DNA of 64,000 bases from Plantago ovata (Eukaryota; Streptophyta; Magnoliopsida; Lamiales; Plantaginaceae): contig CM051456.1 of NCBI GenBank assembly GCA_028274465.1, forward strand, positions 63,970,753 through 64,034,752, given 5' to 3'. Made by a program: the position numbers and the translations under genes. Of this stretch, positions 33,922 through 44,237 are shown piece by piece. How positions within the stretch are numbered: the first letter of the stretch is position 1; each line of letters begins with the position of its first letter. The notes beneath the pieces are model-generated. The model made no database searches, was not told the origin of the DNA, and worked only from the letters and a program-made list of their open reading frames with translations.

Positions 33922-34096
33922 TAAGGGCGCCGCCTACCCATCATGCATGAACGGTCTACACGTAATGGATGCCGCCTATCCATTCTAGTTCTAAACGCGG
34001 TCAAGCACATAATGGGTGCCGCCTACCCATACATAAATAGGCGGTCCGACATATAAGAGGGCGCCGCCTACCCTCGCATGCATAGCGGTCGAACGG
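33922..34096. repeat. Four tandem hairpin repeats in the D2 leader
   Basis: Imperfect units of about 40-47 bases. Each has a short stem around the loop GCCGCCT (AGGCGGC on the element strand). Unit 2 at 33964-33984: stem AATGGAT/ATCCATT. Unit 3 at about 34012-34030: ATGGGT/ACCCAT. Unit 4 at 34057-34075: GAGGG/CCCTC. Unit 1 at about 33924-33942 keeps a GGG/CCC core. The stems differ but pair within each unit. Confidence 0.8.
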
Positions 34097-34573
34097 AATG
34101 TAAAAACATGGTTTTTAAACATGCATTGTCAAACAATAGCATATAGAGCATATGAAACAAGTAGTAGCCTATGTGGATGACAAATGACTTCATAATTTCA
34201 TTATGAAAATTATAATCCCACACTTATAATCTCTGTGAAATAATTGAAATTTTGGACTAGATTGAATAATCGAAAATTCTATTGACCAACTAGCATTTTT
34301 CGAAAACCCGAAGGACTTAATTGTAACTTTAAGAACCTTGGAGGTGTTAAATCTAAAATTCAAAAGTAGAAGGACTAATTTGCAATAAACAATAAATTGA
34401 TAAATTAAAAATAAACCCTTTAAATTTATATTAATTAAATTTAACCACTCTAGTTTAAAACAATTACAATTAAATCATATTTATATTCCAAATATAAAAT
34501 TCAATTCTCAAAACTTTCAAAAAATTCGATTTTGGGTCAACCCGAAAATATATATATATATTTTTTGAAAACG

Positions 34574-34862
34574 TGGGACGGGACCTAGTCCCGCCCCCCC
34601 CCCCCCCCGATGTCCGCGGCCCCGGGCGCCCGGCGCAAGCGGCACGCGGGTACCGGCGCCGCGGTCCCGGGCGACCGGCGCCCACGGCACGCGGGCACCG
34701 GTGCCTCGGGTGCAGGCGCCCGGCGCCCCAGGCGCTGGGTGCCTGCTTCCGCAAGCTCCGACGCAGGTACCCGGGTGCCCGCGGTACACGGCCGCCTAGC
34801 GCCCATGCCGCGGGCACGGCACCGCAAGCGGCCGCAGCCTGCGTCGCGCAGGCGGCTCTGTC
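34574..34862. repeat. GC-rich structured block in the D2 leader
   Basis: A sharp GC-rich island (many GGCGCC, CGGGCG, GCGGCC words and a run of 15 C at 34594-34608) bordered by ATATAT runs on both sides. It opens with a GGGAC-CTA-GTCCC hairpin. D3 has a corresponding but different island at 41897-42053. Confidence 0.8.
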
Positions 34863-35030
34863 CGAAAAAATATATATATATAAATTTTTATTTTTTTTTG
34901 AAAAATATAAATTCTAAATTTATATAAAAAACAAAACTTTTGAAAATCGGATTTATCATAGAATCAATTGCATCCACATATCTACAAAATCATACAATAT
35001 ATATACGTATATACGTAATCAATTAACCAG

Positions 35031-35042
35031 GCTCCGATACCA
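35031..35042 (-). promoter_or_regulatory. Primer binding site of D2, one base changed
   Basis: On the minus strand TGGTATCGGAGC, one base from the initiator tRNA-Met complement TGGTATCAGAGC kept in D3. Confidence 0.8.
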
Positions 35043-35043
35043 C

Positions 35044-36356
35044 TGTAAGAAAATATGGTCAGAGTTAACCCTAGGGTACGCAGCGGAATTTCAATAAATT
35101 TTCTTAACATACAGGTTAATTGATTATGCATATGTCGTATATATATAAACACGTCAATTAGAAGACTAACCTTACTTCCAAAGCCGCTTCCAAGTCTTCG
35201 TAATATTCCGGTGTATCTTCTCCTTCGTCGAAGTCGAAGATATCTACAATACTCTGTATATCTGCAAGACAATAAGAGTTGGTTTCCGGCTCCTAGAACC
35301 TCAACCTTGGTATCCACGGATGAACAGCCTATCGGAAGAATGCTAGGATATTCTTTGTGTGACCAAGAAGACGAGGCGGCGATTCCTCCGGTGAGGTGGC
35401 GCGCGCGGGTGGCTAAAGAGGAGGGAGAGCTTTTTATTTTCTCTAAGAAAACTGGGTAGAATAACTGTGAAAGTCTATGTCTGAAACTGTGTGTAAAAAG
35501 CTCTCTAATAGTCCACTATATATAGTAGTCTATAAAAGCCTAAAGCATAAGCAATTAGACTTCGTAAAGGAATAAGAATATAATTCTTATCGCACAAGGA
35601 AATCAATATCAAGTCTAGATTCATTCCCAATCAAATCAAAACTCAATCAGGAAAATCTAACTTATCCCTTGGACTTCTAATAGAGGAAGGAGTCGAACTC
35701 CTTCCCCCTATCAATCATGCGCGCGCGCGCCTCCTAGGGACAGTAGGTGGGTCCCAATTTTGGGACCCACTTATAGTTCTAAGGCAATTCAAACTCCAAG
35801 TAGATTTGCCCAAGTGCATATGTTAATTCTAAATTAACATATCCTTTCTAATCAAACCTCCATTATATTTCCAAAATATAATCTTTAATTGTATTTACAT
35901 AAAATACAATTAATTAGCCAATTCAATTAATAATTCCAAATCATTAATTGAGCCACCAAATATTATAATTAATTTCAAATCAATTATAATCCATCAATCA
36001 CAATTAATTCCAAATTAATTGCGATTCCATCTTCACGGATATTCTGATAGACTGAATCACCACATAGTGTGACCCATAGGGCATCATCGTATTAAGCAAG
36101 TCCTAGACTAGGCAACATGGAATTCCTAGACGGTTCCATTTGCAATATTAATACGTGAGGACGTTTGAGAGGTTTCTCAAAGCTAACCATTTCGTTGCGA
36201 AGCCTGTTGCGCTCAATGCGGCGATGGTAACGTCCCTTCATCTGACTTGCTCGAATGTATCTAGGATCGATGAAGAGTCTATCCCAATAATACATCCACG
36301 GGCGTCTCAGGGAGTTGCTTGGTTAAGATATACTTATGACCATCATAATATATCAT
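35044..36356 (-). repeat. D2 5' LTR, truncated
   Basis: Matches the D2 3' LTR from its 3' end (TTTCTTACA at 35044) up to 36356, corresponding to about 21953 of the left copy. The first ~770 bases of the LTR are gone. TATA region CTATATATAG at about 35517-35526. Confidence 0.9.
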
Positions 36357-36551
36357 GATCCCTTTCGTTTCTTTTCTTTGCACCTTTAATTCAATCCAAG
36401 TGTACATTTGATTCAGTACAGCAGTTGGAAAGAAATTATTTACCAACACATCTTCAAGCTTTAAGATCCAGCAACCATGAACGGTTCTGATCACATTTTG
36501 AGTTGTTTCCTTTTTGGAAGAAAGTTAGATTTTCACTCCGTCGGCAAATAA
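36357..36551 (-). pseudogene. Sliver of Sirevirus 3' ORF (E2)
   Basis: On the minus strand it encodes VHGCWILKLEDVLVNNFF and LNQMYTWIELKVQ. These closely match the E1 3' ORF at about 51160-51290 (IHGCWILKLEDLLVNEFF). It is the only trace of E2's interior and shows that D2 and D3 both sit inside E2. The last ~50 bases are unplaced. Confidence 0.75.
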
Positions 36552-37435
36552 TCATAGTGTATATGTGTACTACTACACAGGTCAACGTAATATAATATAT
36601 GTTTGTTGATTGACTATTGAGTATCGATTTCATATTTATATTACACCAGGCATGCAACATGTCATATCTCTATTTCTGTCTGTATTGATATTAAACATGT
36701 CCCCTCGGATAGATGACCGATCACACAGATAGTGGGAGCTATGTGAGTTATCATCTATCCCAAACTCTCCCTAGTCAAGGTTCATCTCGGATGTGGGGGT
36801 CTGAATTAACCAGCTGAGACTAGTATGCATGGAGATTATACTTGTTGGAGCAAGTGTGAGCCGATCCCACGGCCACGGAACGGATTATTGGACAATCAAG
36901 AAACGTTCCCACAACTGCCCATAGTTGTTCGAAGAAGCTTTATCGAACAATGGAAGTACCCACCGGACACTCCCATCGATGTCTACTCTACACCGAAGTG
37001 TCTATGGGAACCGCTAAGTTGTCGAAGTGATGCCAGTCGTCCTTTGGACTTACAGGACTTTATCATCACATTTGTTGCCCCATATCCTTGGTGGACCCGT
37101 CGATGTCAGCTCTGAATAAGCAGTTAACCTAAGAAACGATCCAGGATTATGGCTACATACAAATGGGGATGATAAGTGTTTCTGTGAACGATTCATCTCT
37201 CATGTGTAGCACAGGAGGGTACTGCTCATAGTCTTCATAGTTGTGTTGATAAAGTCACTGGCCAGTGCAACGATATATTATGATGGTCATAAGTATATCT
37301 TCGTAACCAAGCAACTCCCTGAGACGCTCGTGGATGCATTATTGTGATAGACACATCATCGATCCTAGATGCATTCGAGTCAGTCAGATGAAGGGACGTT
37401 ACCATCGCCGCGTTGAGCGCAACAGGCTTCACAAC
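36552..37435 (+). repeat. D3 5' LTR, left part
   Basis: Opens TCATAGTGTATATG, one base from the D2 LTR start TGATAGTGTATATG, with a short deletion just after. It continues as plus-strand D LTR to 37435, where the CACTA element is inserted. It continues at 40562. Confidence 0.85.
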
Positions 37436-37479
37436 CACTACAAGAAAATAGCATTTTAGCAAACACTTTTAGTAACCGA

Positions 37480-37865
37480 TCGATCGGTTGCTAAAATTAG
37501 CGACCGATCGGTCTTTTAGCGACGGATGAGAGCCATTAGCGACGGATAATGAAAAACGTGGGAAATCGCTCTTAGAGCGTCCGTCTTTTAGCGACGGATG
37601 GGTGATCCGTCGCTATTTACCGACGGATGGACCCATCTGTCGCTATTTTGCGACGGATGGTAACATCCGTCGCAGTGTTTTAATTTTTTTCAAATTTTTT
37701 TTTGGCCGGTCAACATATTAGCGACGGATGGTCCTGGGACCATCCGTCGCTAAGCTATTTTTAAAAAAAAATATAAAAGAGATAGCGACGGATGGGTCGA
37801 TCGGTCGCTAAAATAGCGACCGATCGCTAATTTAGCGACGGATCACCATCCGTCGCTAAATTGCC
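37480..37865. repeat. CACTA left subterminal repeats
   Basis: Many copies of TAGCGACGGATG and CATCCGTCGCTA in both orientations, plus ACCGATCGATCGGT. One pair (37718-37753) forms a perfect 17-bp stem with a two-base loop. Such regions bind the TNPA-like protein in known CACTA elements. Confidence 0.85.
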
Positions 37866-38639
37866 TACTACATCGTCCTCTCCGCATTAATGACGGACAG
37901 AACACACACAACACACACAATGGGCTTCTCCGCGGCTCCAATCTCTCCTCCCCTATTTTCTTCATTTCTTCACCATTTCAATCAATCTTATAGTCATTTC
38001 GAAGCTCTTCCATCAATGAACAAGTGTATCTATTCAATTGAGTGATTATTTCCCCATTTCTTCAGCAATCAAAGGTATATATTTCGAGCCCTAACTTGTC
38101 TAAATTTTAGTATTCTTCATTTTTTTTTCAATTCATTGAATTGTATGCATTCTACTAGTATCTATCATGATGTGTAGCTCAAATTAGGGGGGATGAACAA
38201 GTTTTAGTTGGTGAATTGATAGATTTGTTATGAATTGGGTATTTTCTAGTTTAGTTCGATTATGTTTGGTATTTGAATTGAGTTGAATTACGTAGTTAGT
38301 TTTGTTTAATTAGTGTAGTTTTGTTTCGGATATACTAATTACTAATTAGATTTGGAAATTGTATAAGTATAATGGAAATATAAGGAAATTATTGTGTATT
38401 GTAAGTAGTTATAATAATGGAAATTGTATAATTATAATGGAAGTATAGATAAATATATGTAATTATAGTATATTGTAAGTAGTTATTATAATGAAAATTG
38501 TATAAAATATAGATAAATATAAGTAATTATTATTTAAAAAAACGTAAGTATGAAGGAAATAACTCGATCATAGGTAAATTGAAATTAGAAAATATTAGGA
38601 GTATATAATCGTACATTAATTACCTAATTGTTTGTGTTG

Positions 38640-38811
38640 TGAGTGGTATGTTAGCCACTTTGTGTGAGTGGTATGTTAGCCATTGTACTTGGGTGATATG
38701 TTAGTCACCATTGTTTTAGTGAAATATAGGACAATGTGAGTGGTATGGTAGCCACTATATTTGAGTGGTATGTTAGCCACTGAACTTGGGTGATATGTTA
38801 GTCACCGATAT
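38640..38811. repeat. Minisatellite, GAGTGGTATGTTAGCCAC units
   Basis: About six imperfect units of 20-35 bases alternating between AGTGGTATGTTAGCCAC and GGTGATATGTTAGTCAC, upstream of the CACTA gene. Each unit is an interrupted inverted repeat (GTGG...CCAC or GGTGA...TCACC). Confidence 0.75.
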
Positions 38812-38964
38812 ACCTGAATAGATGTTGTTTTCCATTGTTATATATTTCATACATGTTAGCTCCCCTTTTTATACTTGAATGTTTTTAAGTATTCACCAAC
38901 GTTTGTGTTTCGATGTTTATTTGTAATTGTGTAGAAAAAATTCTTCCTTCCGAAAGCATTGTTG

Positions 38965-39911
38965 ATGGATCTCTGGTGGAGCTTCAACTCTCACGGTAGT
39001 GCCCTTTACAAGTGCATGGTTCATAACCTGAAGAAACTGTGGACAAATAACCGTCCACGTATCGGTGATTGGCACGGAGATGAAATTTGGGAGGCGTGTA
39101 AGGTGTATTGGGCTAACGAGAGAGTCCGGGCGCAGGCTGACCAGAACACTGAGAACAGGAAGAAGCAGCCGAATGATGGGACACGTACCCTGGTGACACA
39201 CCGTTTTGGCTCTGAGTCGATCGCTACAGCACATGTGAGGCAGAAGGTAAGTGTATTAACTTTGTGAATTCATCATTCTTATACTAGTTATTTACTTGCA
39301 TTTCGAACTTTCAAACTAAGTATATGATGCTTTCATGTGTCATTCAGTTGAAGGATAACCAGAGTCTCCTATTCACCTTGTTCTCGAGATCTCAGAAGGC
39401 CAAGGACGGACAGTGGTTGTGTGACGAGGCCACAGCAATTGCGGTAAGTTCAACAATACATGTGTTTATTAAATACTGATGATTTCATAACTAATTAACA
39501 ACATAACTAACACCTTATACTCTTGATTTATAATTTCAGACGGCGTACGAGGACAGGATTCGTGATCAGGATCTCACTGTTAAGGAAATGAATGCCATTT
39601 TCCTCGAGGTGAATCCTTCAGACGAGAAGGGTCGTCGCTTGGGACTGGGGAGTGCAGCAGCCGTCCCTGAATTGGACTCGAGGCCGACTCGTCGTTCCCG
39701 TGCCAGTACATCTTCATCATCTTCAGCAGCAGCTTCCGCTCGAGAGCAGGCCCTCTTACTTCAGTTGCAGGAGAAGGATGAGGAGGTGAAGAGGCTAGCT
39801 ACGGAGCAGGCTGCGGTGAAGGCGGAGCAGGCTGCGCAGAAGGCTAAATATGGCACTATGTTTGCTGAGCTGTATGCGAAGCTGGGGATGGATCCACCTC
39901 CCTCTCCATGA
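38965..39911 (+). CDS. CACTA-encoded protein, three exons (transposase_24-like)
   Basis: Three exons give about 249 residues: 38965-39246, 39348-39443 and 39540-39911. Both introns have GTAAGT donors and CAG acceptors and keep phase 0. Exon 1 has IGDWHGDEIWEACKVYWAN and NRKKQPNDGTRTLVTHRFGS, resembling the plant En/Spm-associated family annotated as Transposase_24. Exon 3 ends in a serine run and an alanine/glutamate/lysine coiled coil (residues about 185-235). It is not the DDE transposase; in known CACTA elements such a partner protein binds the subterminal repeats. The start could lie in an earlier exon, since an acceptor-like TGTGTAG lies just upstream. All three exons are open. Confidence 0.65.
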
Positions 39912-40169
39912 TACCCCTATCCTTTTCGACTTTATTACTATTTTCTACATGAATACTATGTACACTATGATATTATTTTGGATTAGTATTGTGTATGTAT
40001 GATTATTATTATATGTATGGAGGGTTTTGGTACATTTATTATGATTTTTTTGGATTATTTTTTGGTTTATTTGGTCTATAGAATTTCTGTAACATGTTGC
40101 TTAATTGAACAGGTTGCATTTGATTTTGGGACTCATTATTATATCTAAAAAATTAAAAAAAATAAAAAA

Positions 40170-40545
40170 ATAGCAACCGATCGGTTCATCCGTCGCTATA
40201 TCCAGCGACGGATGAAATTATCCGTCGCTAAAGGTCCCGGACAATTAGCGACGGATAAGTCTCATCCGTCGCTAAAATTTAGCAACCGATGAGACTCATC
40301 CGTCGCTAAGTGACCGGTGACTTTTGCGACGGATAATTCATTGGTTGCTAAAAGTCAACCTCATTTTCCGTCGCTAATCCGTCGTAAATTCGTGACGGAA
40401 AACTCATCGGTCGCTAATTCGCTAGCGACTAACGGTTTAGCGACGACGAATTTATCCATCGCTAAAAACACCGATCGGTCGCTAGCGAATATTAGCGACC
40501 GATCGGCCTTCTTTAGCGACGGATGGTTCCATCGCTAAAGCCCTT
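40170..40545. repeat. CACTA right subterminal repeats
   Basis: Dense GCGACGGAT and ATCCGTCGCTA words and GACCGATCGG, in both orientations, mirroring the left end. Confidence 0.85.
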
Positions 40546-40561
40546 CTTCCTTGTAGTGAAC

Positions 40562-41716
40562 GAAAGGGATTGCTTTGAGAAACCTCTCAAACGTCCTCAT
40601 GTATTAATATTGCAAATGGAACCGTCTAGGAATTCCATTTTGCCTAGTCTAGGACTTGCTTAATACAATGAGGCCCTATGGGTCACACTATGTGGTGATT
40701 CAGCTTATCAGAATATCTTTGAAGATGGAATCGCAATTCATTGGGAATTAATTGTGATTAATGGATTATAATTGATTTGGAATTAATCATAATATTTAGT
40801 GGCTCAATTAATGATTTGGAATTATTAATCGAATTGGCTAATTAATTGTATTTTATGCAAATACAATTAAAGATTATATTTTAGAAATATAGTAGCGGTT
40901 TGATTTGAAAGGATATGTTAATTTAGAATTAACATATGCACATGGGCAAAATCTACTTGGAGTTTGAATTGCCTTAGAACTATAAGTGAGTCCCAAAATC
41001 GGGACCCACCTATCTCCCGTACGACACGCGCGCGCGAGCTGAGTAGGGGAAGGAGTTCGACTCCTTCCTCTATTAGAAGTCCAAGGGATAAGTTAGAATT
41101 TCCTGATTGAGTTTTAATTTAATTGGTAATGAATCTAGACTTGAAATTGGTTTCCTAGTGCGATAAGAATTAGATTCTTATTCCTTTATGAAGTCTAATT
41201 GCTTATGCTTTAGGCTTCTATTGACTACTATATAAGTAAGTCATTAGAGAGCTTTTTCAGTATTCTGAACAATCAAATTCTTACAGAATTATCCTACCTT
41301 TCTTATAGAAAATAAAAGCTCTGCCCCTCTCCTCTATAAGCCGCGCGCGCCACCCCTCTTGCCGGAGGAAAATCGCCGCCCCATCTTCTTGGTCACACAA
41401 TGAATATCCTAGCATTCTTCCGATAGGCTGTTCATCCGTGGATACCAAGGTTGAGGTTCTAGGAGCTGGAAACTAACTCTTATTGTCTTACAGGTAATCA
41501 GAGTATTGCAGATATCTTCGACTTCGACGAAGGAGAAGATACACCGGATTATTACGAAGACTTGGAAGCTGTGCTTGCTTTGGAAGTAAGGTTAGTCTTC
41601 TAATTGACGTGTTTAAATATATACGGCCTATACATAATCAATTAACCTGTATGTTAAGAAATTTTTTGAATTTTCGCTGCGTACCCTAGGGGTAACTCTG
41701 ACCGTATTTTCTTACA
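40562..41716 (+). repeat. D3 5' LTR, right part
   Basis: Continues the LTR after the CACTA element from GAAAGGGATTGC to TTTCTTACA. It has the same palindrome/CG-run region (about 40985-41037) and TATA-like ACTATATAAG (about 41226). Confidence 0.9.
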
Positions 41717-41717
41717 G

Positions 41718-41729
41718 TGGTATCAGAGC
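41718..41729 (+). promoter_or_regulatory. Primer binding site, initiator tRNA-Met (D3)
   Basis: TGGTATCAGAGC two bases after the LTR end. It shows that D3 reads on the plus strand, opposite to D2. Confidence 0.9.
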
Positions 41730-42108
41730 GAGGTTAATTGGTTACGTATATACGTATATACGTTGTATGCTTTTGTAGTTTATGTGGATGCAATTAATTC
41801 TATGATTAATTCGATTTTTCAAAGTTTTGTTTTTTATATAAATTTAGAATTTATAATTTTTCAAAAAAAAATAAAATTAAATATATATATATATATCGAC
41901 CGGCCGCCTGCGCGACGCAGGCGGCCCGCGCCTGCAGCCGCAGGCGTCAGGCGCCGGACGCCTGCGGGCGCCGGCGCCCGTGCCTGAGTCCCGCAGGCGC
42001 CGGGCGCCTGCGGCCGCAGGCACGGTAGGGGACGGGACTTGGTCCCGTCCCGTATTTTAATATATATATATTTTTTCGGGTTGGACCCAAAATCGAATTC
42101 TTTTCCAG
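41730..42108 (+). other. D3 leader fragment with GC-rich hairpins
   Basis: AT-rich leader, then a GC island (41897-42053). It includes a perfect 11-bp stem GGCCGCCTGCG with loop CGA, a GCCTGC-GGCC-GCAGGC palindrome and a GACGGGAC-TTG-GTCCCGTC hairpin. The leader ends at about 42108 in a T-rich tract shared with A3. All D3 coding sequence is lost. Confidence 0.75.
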
Positions 42109-43348
42109 TTTTTTTTTTCTTTTTTTCTGGAATTTTTCTTCTTCTTTTTTTCGATTTTTTTTAGCCAGCAGTAGCACAACAAAAAAGAACCAAAAATGAC
42201 ACACAAACGACCTCCCCAAACCTATTCGAAAGAATAGGTTGGAGTACAAACTTTACGAAAAAGGAAAAATAAAAATCACAACACACATAAAAAAAATGAA
42301 AAACAAGTCTAATAATAGCGTAACTCCCTCCCCAAACCTATTCGAAAAATAGGTTGCAAACAAAGGATCACACAATCTCACACTACCTCCTTCCTAGGCA
42401 TTTAGCAATCTCAAAGCAAGGTGAAGACTTGTTGTCTCTTAGGTACATAATTACTCGGGAAAACAACCATAAGACCCTAACATGCATCATCCTATTATAA
42501 AGGCCTTCGTGAACCGCAGTAGAGAAAACACCACTAAGTGATGTCGAGACTACCAAGCTTAACTAAGTGCAACACATAAATGCGACAAGCCAAGCGAGAA
42601 AAACCTCAAACAAATTCATAGAGATGAAGCATATGGTTAATGTCATAATTAGTTAATCTACCCAATAAAAAGTTCAAAAAATTTGGCTAAACTCCACATA
42701 AAACATGCAAGACTATCCTAGGATGAATGTAGTGTAAGCAACTAAATACTAAGAAAGCAATAAACGTGCAAATGCAAATGCAAACAAAAGGTTTCACGAG
42801 TAATCATAAGCAAAACAAGTATAGAAATACCCAGCGATAACCCCTCTCCAAACCTGAACGTCGTCGCTCGTCCCGAACGTCGAAAGTGGATTTAAGGTGA
42901 GAGCTAACTTGTACCTGTAACTTATAGGACTCAAGGAAACTCATGAGAAACCAAAACGAGCGATAAAAGAAGTAAAAAGATCAATAATTTAGCATAATAG
43001 GAGAAAAATGGGGATCCGAACGAAAATGCGGACCTCCGGGTTTCTGGACACCCGGGGCGAACCGCCCCAGGTGGGGGCGATTCGCCTGGGGCGTCCAGAA
43101 CGTCCCAGGCGGCCTGGTCTTGCCAGGCGAATCGCCCCACATGGGGGGCGGTTCGCCTGGCATCTCCAGATTCCTGGAGATGCCTTTTTCCTCCCAAAAC
43201 GCAAAATTATCATCTTAAAACCTATTTTATCACCAAAAACATACGAAAAATAAATATTCATGCAATGCAAGAATGCTATAAAACTCCAGGTTGCCTCCCG
43301 GATAGCGCCATTGTTTTAAAAGTCTCTGACTCGACTTCTTCGCGCTCC
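42109..43348 (-). other. A3 spacers; 3' ORF missing
   Basis: No gene. On the minus strand it holds the GGGAGGCAACC block (about 43290-43312), palindromes (43054-43160), roughly 150 bases not shared with A1/A2 (about 42840-43000), then the conserved 3' non-coding region with two hairpin-plus-GGTTTGGGGA units (about 42213-42245 and 42325-42355). Confidence 0.7.
43054..43160. repeat. GGGGCGAACCGCCCC palindrome cluster (A3 internal)
   Basis: One perfect unit at 43054-43068 and variant units with CCAGGCGAATCGCC and GGGCGGTTCGCC to 43160. Confidence 0.8.
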
Positions 43349-44170
43349 TTAGGTCTTGCCCTTACGGGTACTAGACTTCCCCTTCATTGATCTCTTCCTC
43401 ATACCTACTACCTGAGAATGAGAATGGACATACACAGCAAGACCAAAATAGTTAATAGTATGAGAAGCATTAAAGCGAGGACTAGGATCAGATATGGCTC
43501 GCAACACATGTTGCTTGCCATCCACCTCAATCGTGCAAGTTCTTCGGTAGATGTCGATTACGGAGCGTAGATTGGTCAAGAAGGTTTGCCCCAAGAGAAC
43601 GACATCACTCATCCCAAGTGTAGACGCCGACATCACAACAAAATTGGTGTACAAAGAAGCTTCATCAATCATAACCAATACATTCTTCACAATGCCTTCG
43701 GGGCGTACAAAGGATCCATCCGCTAGTTGCACAATGGCCTTATGCTTCGAAAGCTCTCCAAGGCCACTCTTCTCAAACACATTCATGGGTAGCACATTCG
43801 AGTAAGATCCTGTATCTAGTGTAGCACGGACGTCATCGAGACTACCAATCCCAACCTTAACATCAAAGCTATCAGGAATTGGTTCAGGATCCTTAGGTTC
43901 TTCATTACTTACGTTGAGTCCCAGATCTTTATCTTCCTCCTTGGCCAATGGAGGCTCGTCTTTTGCACCACACTCGCACGCAGAAACTTGCTTAATGGTG
44001 ATTTCCACCGGAAGATCTCCCACCAAGTTGATCGACATGGACCTCTCAGTGTTGCCATGTAACTTCCCCTGCTCTCTACTAGCTCTAGCTTCCAATTGAT
44101 CCAGACGAGCAATGATCTTCGCCGAATCCTCCTCGTATCTCTTAAAAAACACTTGGGTGAAATCCACCAA
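43349..44170 (-). pseudogene. A3 gag linker and aspartic protease
   Basis: A 273-residue open frame: coiled linker, acidic segment, then retropepsin with DTG (followed by SYSN) and VVLLGQTFL (VILLGR in its sisters). It ends in a basic tail (KRSMKGKSSTRKGKT) just before the GGGAGGCAACC block. The protease itself looks intact, but the upstream Gag is broken, so it cannot be made as the usual fusion. Confidence 0.85.
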
Positions 44171-44237
44171 TTTCTATAGATTATCCAAGAGAGTTTCTGA
44201 CTTGGATGTAGATGCTTCGACCATAGGAGTAGGATTA

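Larger units (their letters stand above)
33351..35030 (-). other. D2 leader (5' untranslated region)
   Basis: About 1.7 kb between primer site and gag ATG without a believable gene. It contains four hairpin repeats (33922-34096), AT-rich sequence, and a GC-rich block (34574-34862). The several frames on both strands of the GC-rich block are composition artefacts. Confidence 0.75.
27034..36356 (-). mobile_element. D2: Ty1/Copia element, near full length, degenerate
   Basis: On the minus strand: truncated 5' LTR (36356 to 35044), primer site, long leader (35030-33351), gag, protease, integrase, RT, RNase H, polypurine tract and 3' LTR (29117 to 27034). The gag-IN-RT-RH order defines Copia. I do not assign a lineage from sequence alone. 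It sits inside the LTR of Sirevirus E2. Its 5' LTR start (~770 bases) is deleted together with adjoining E2 sequence. Confidence 0.9.
37436..40558 (+). mobile_element. CACTA (En/Spm-type) DNA transposon
   Basis: Ends CACTACAAGAAAA and, on the other strand, CACTACAAGGAA, flanked by a 3-base duplication AAC (37433-37435 and 40559-40561). Terminal CACTA and 3-base duplications define the superfamily. Both subterminal regions are packed with GCGACGGATG and its complement. At 3.1 kb, with no recognisable DDE transposase, it is non-autonomous. Confidence 0.93.

Noticed and set aside
33922-34096. CRISPR-like array
   Set aside because: Units diverge, spacers are not unique, no cas genes, and the context is a plant retrotransposon leader.
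34470-34927. Several overlapping frames of 80-115 codons on both strands (Pro/Arg/Ala-rich)
   Set aside because: They lie in the GC-rich structured leader of D2, where stop codons are rare by composition. No start context, no homologous feel, both strands open.
7244-36358. A 67-90-codon frame present in every D LTR (7244-7516, 21756-22028, 28145-28417, 36155-36358)
   Set aside because: It recurs only because the LTR recurs, with equally open frames on the other strand and no separate promoter or codon signal.
19173-41729. tRNA gene fragments suggested by TGGTATCAGAGC
   Set aside because: These are 12-base primer binding sites next to LTR ends, with no cloverleaf around them.
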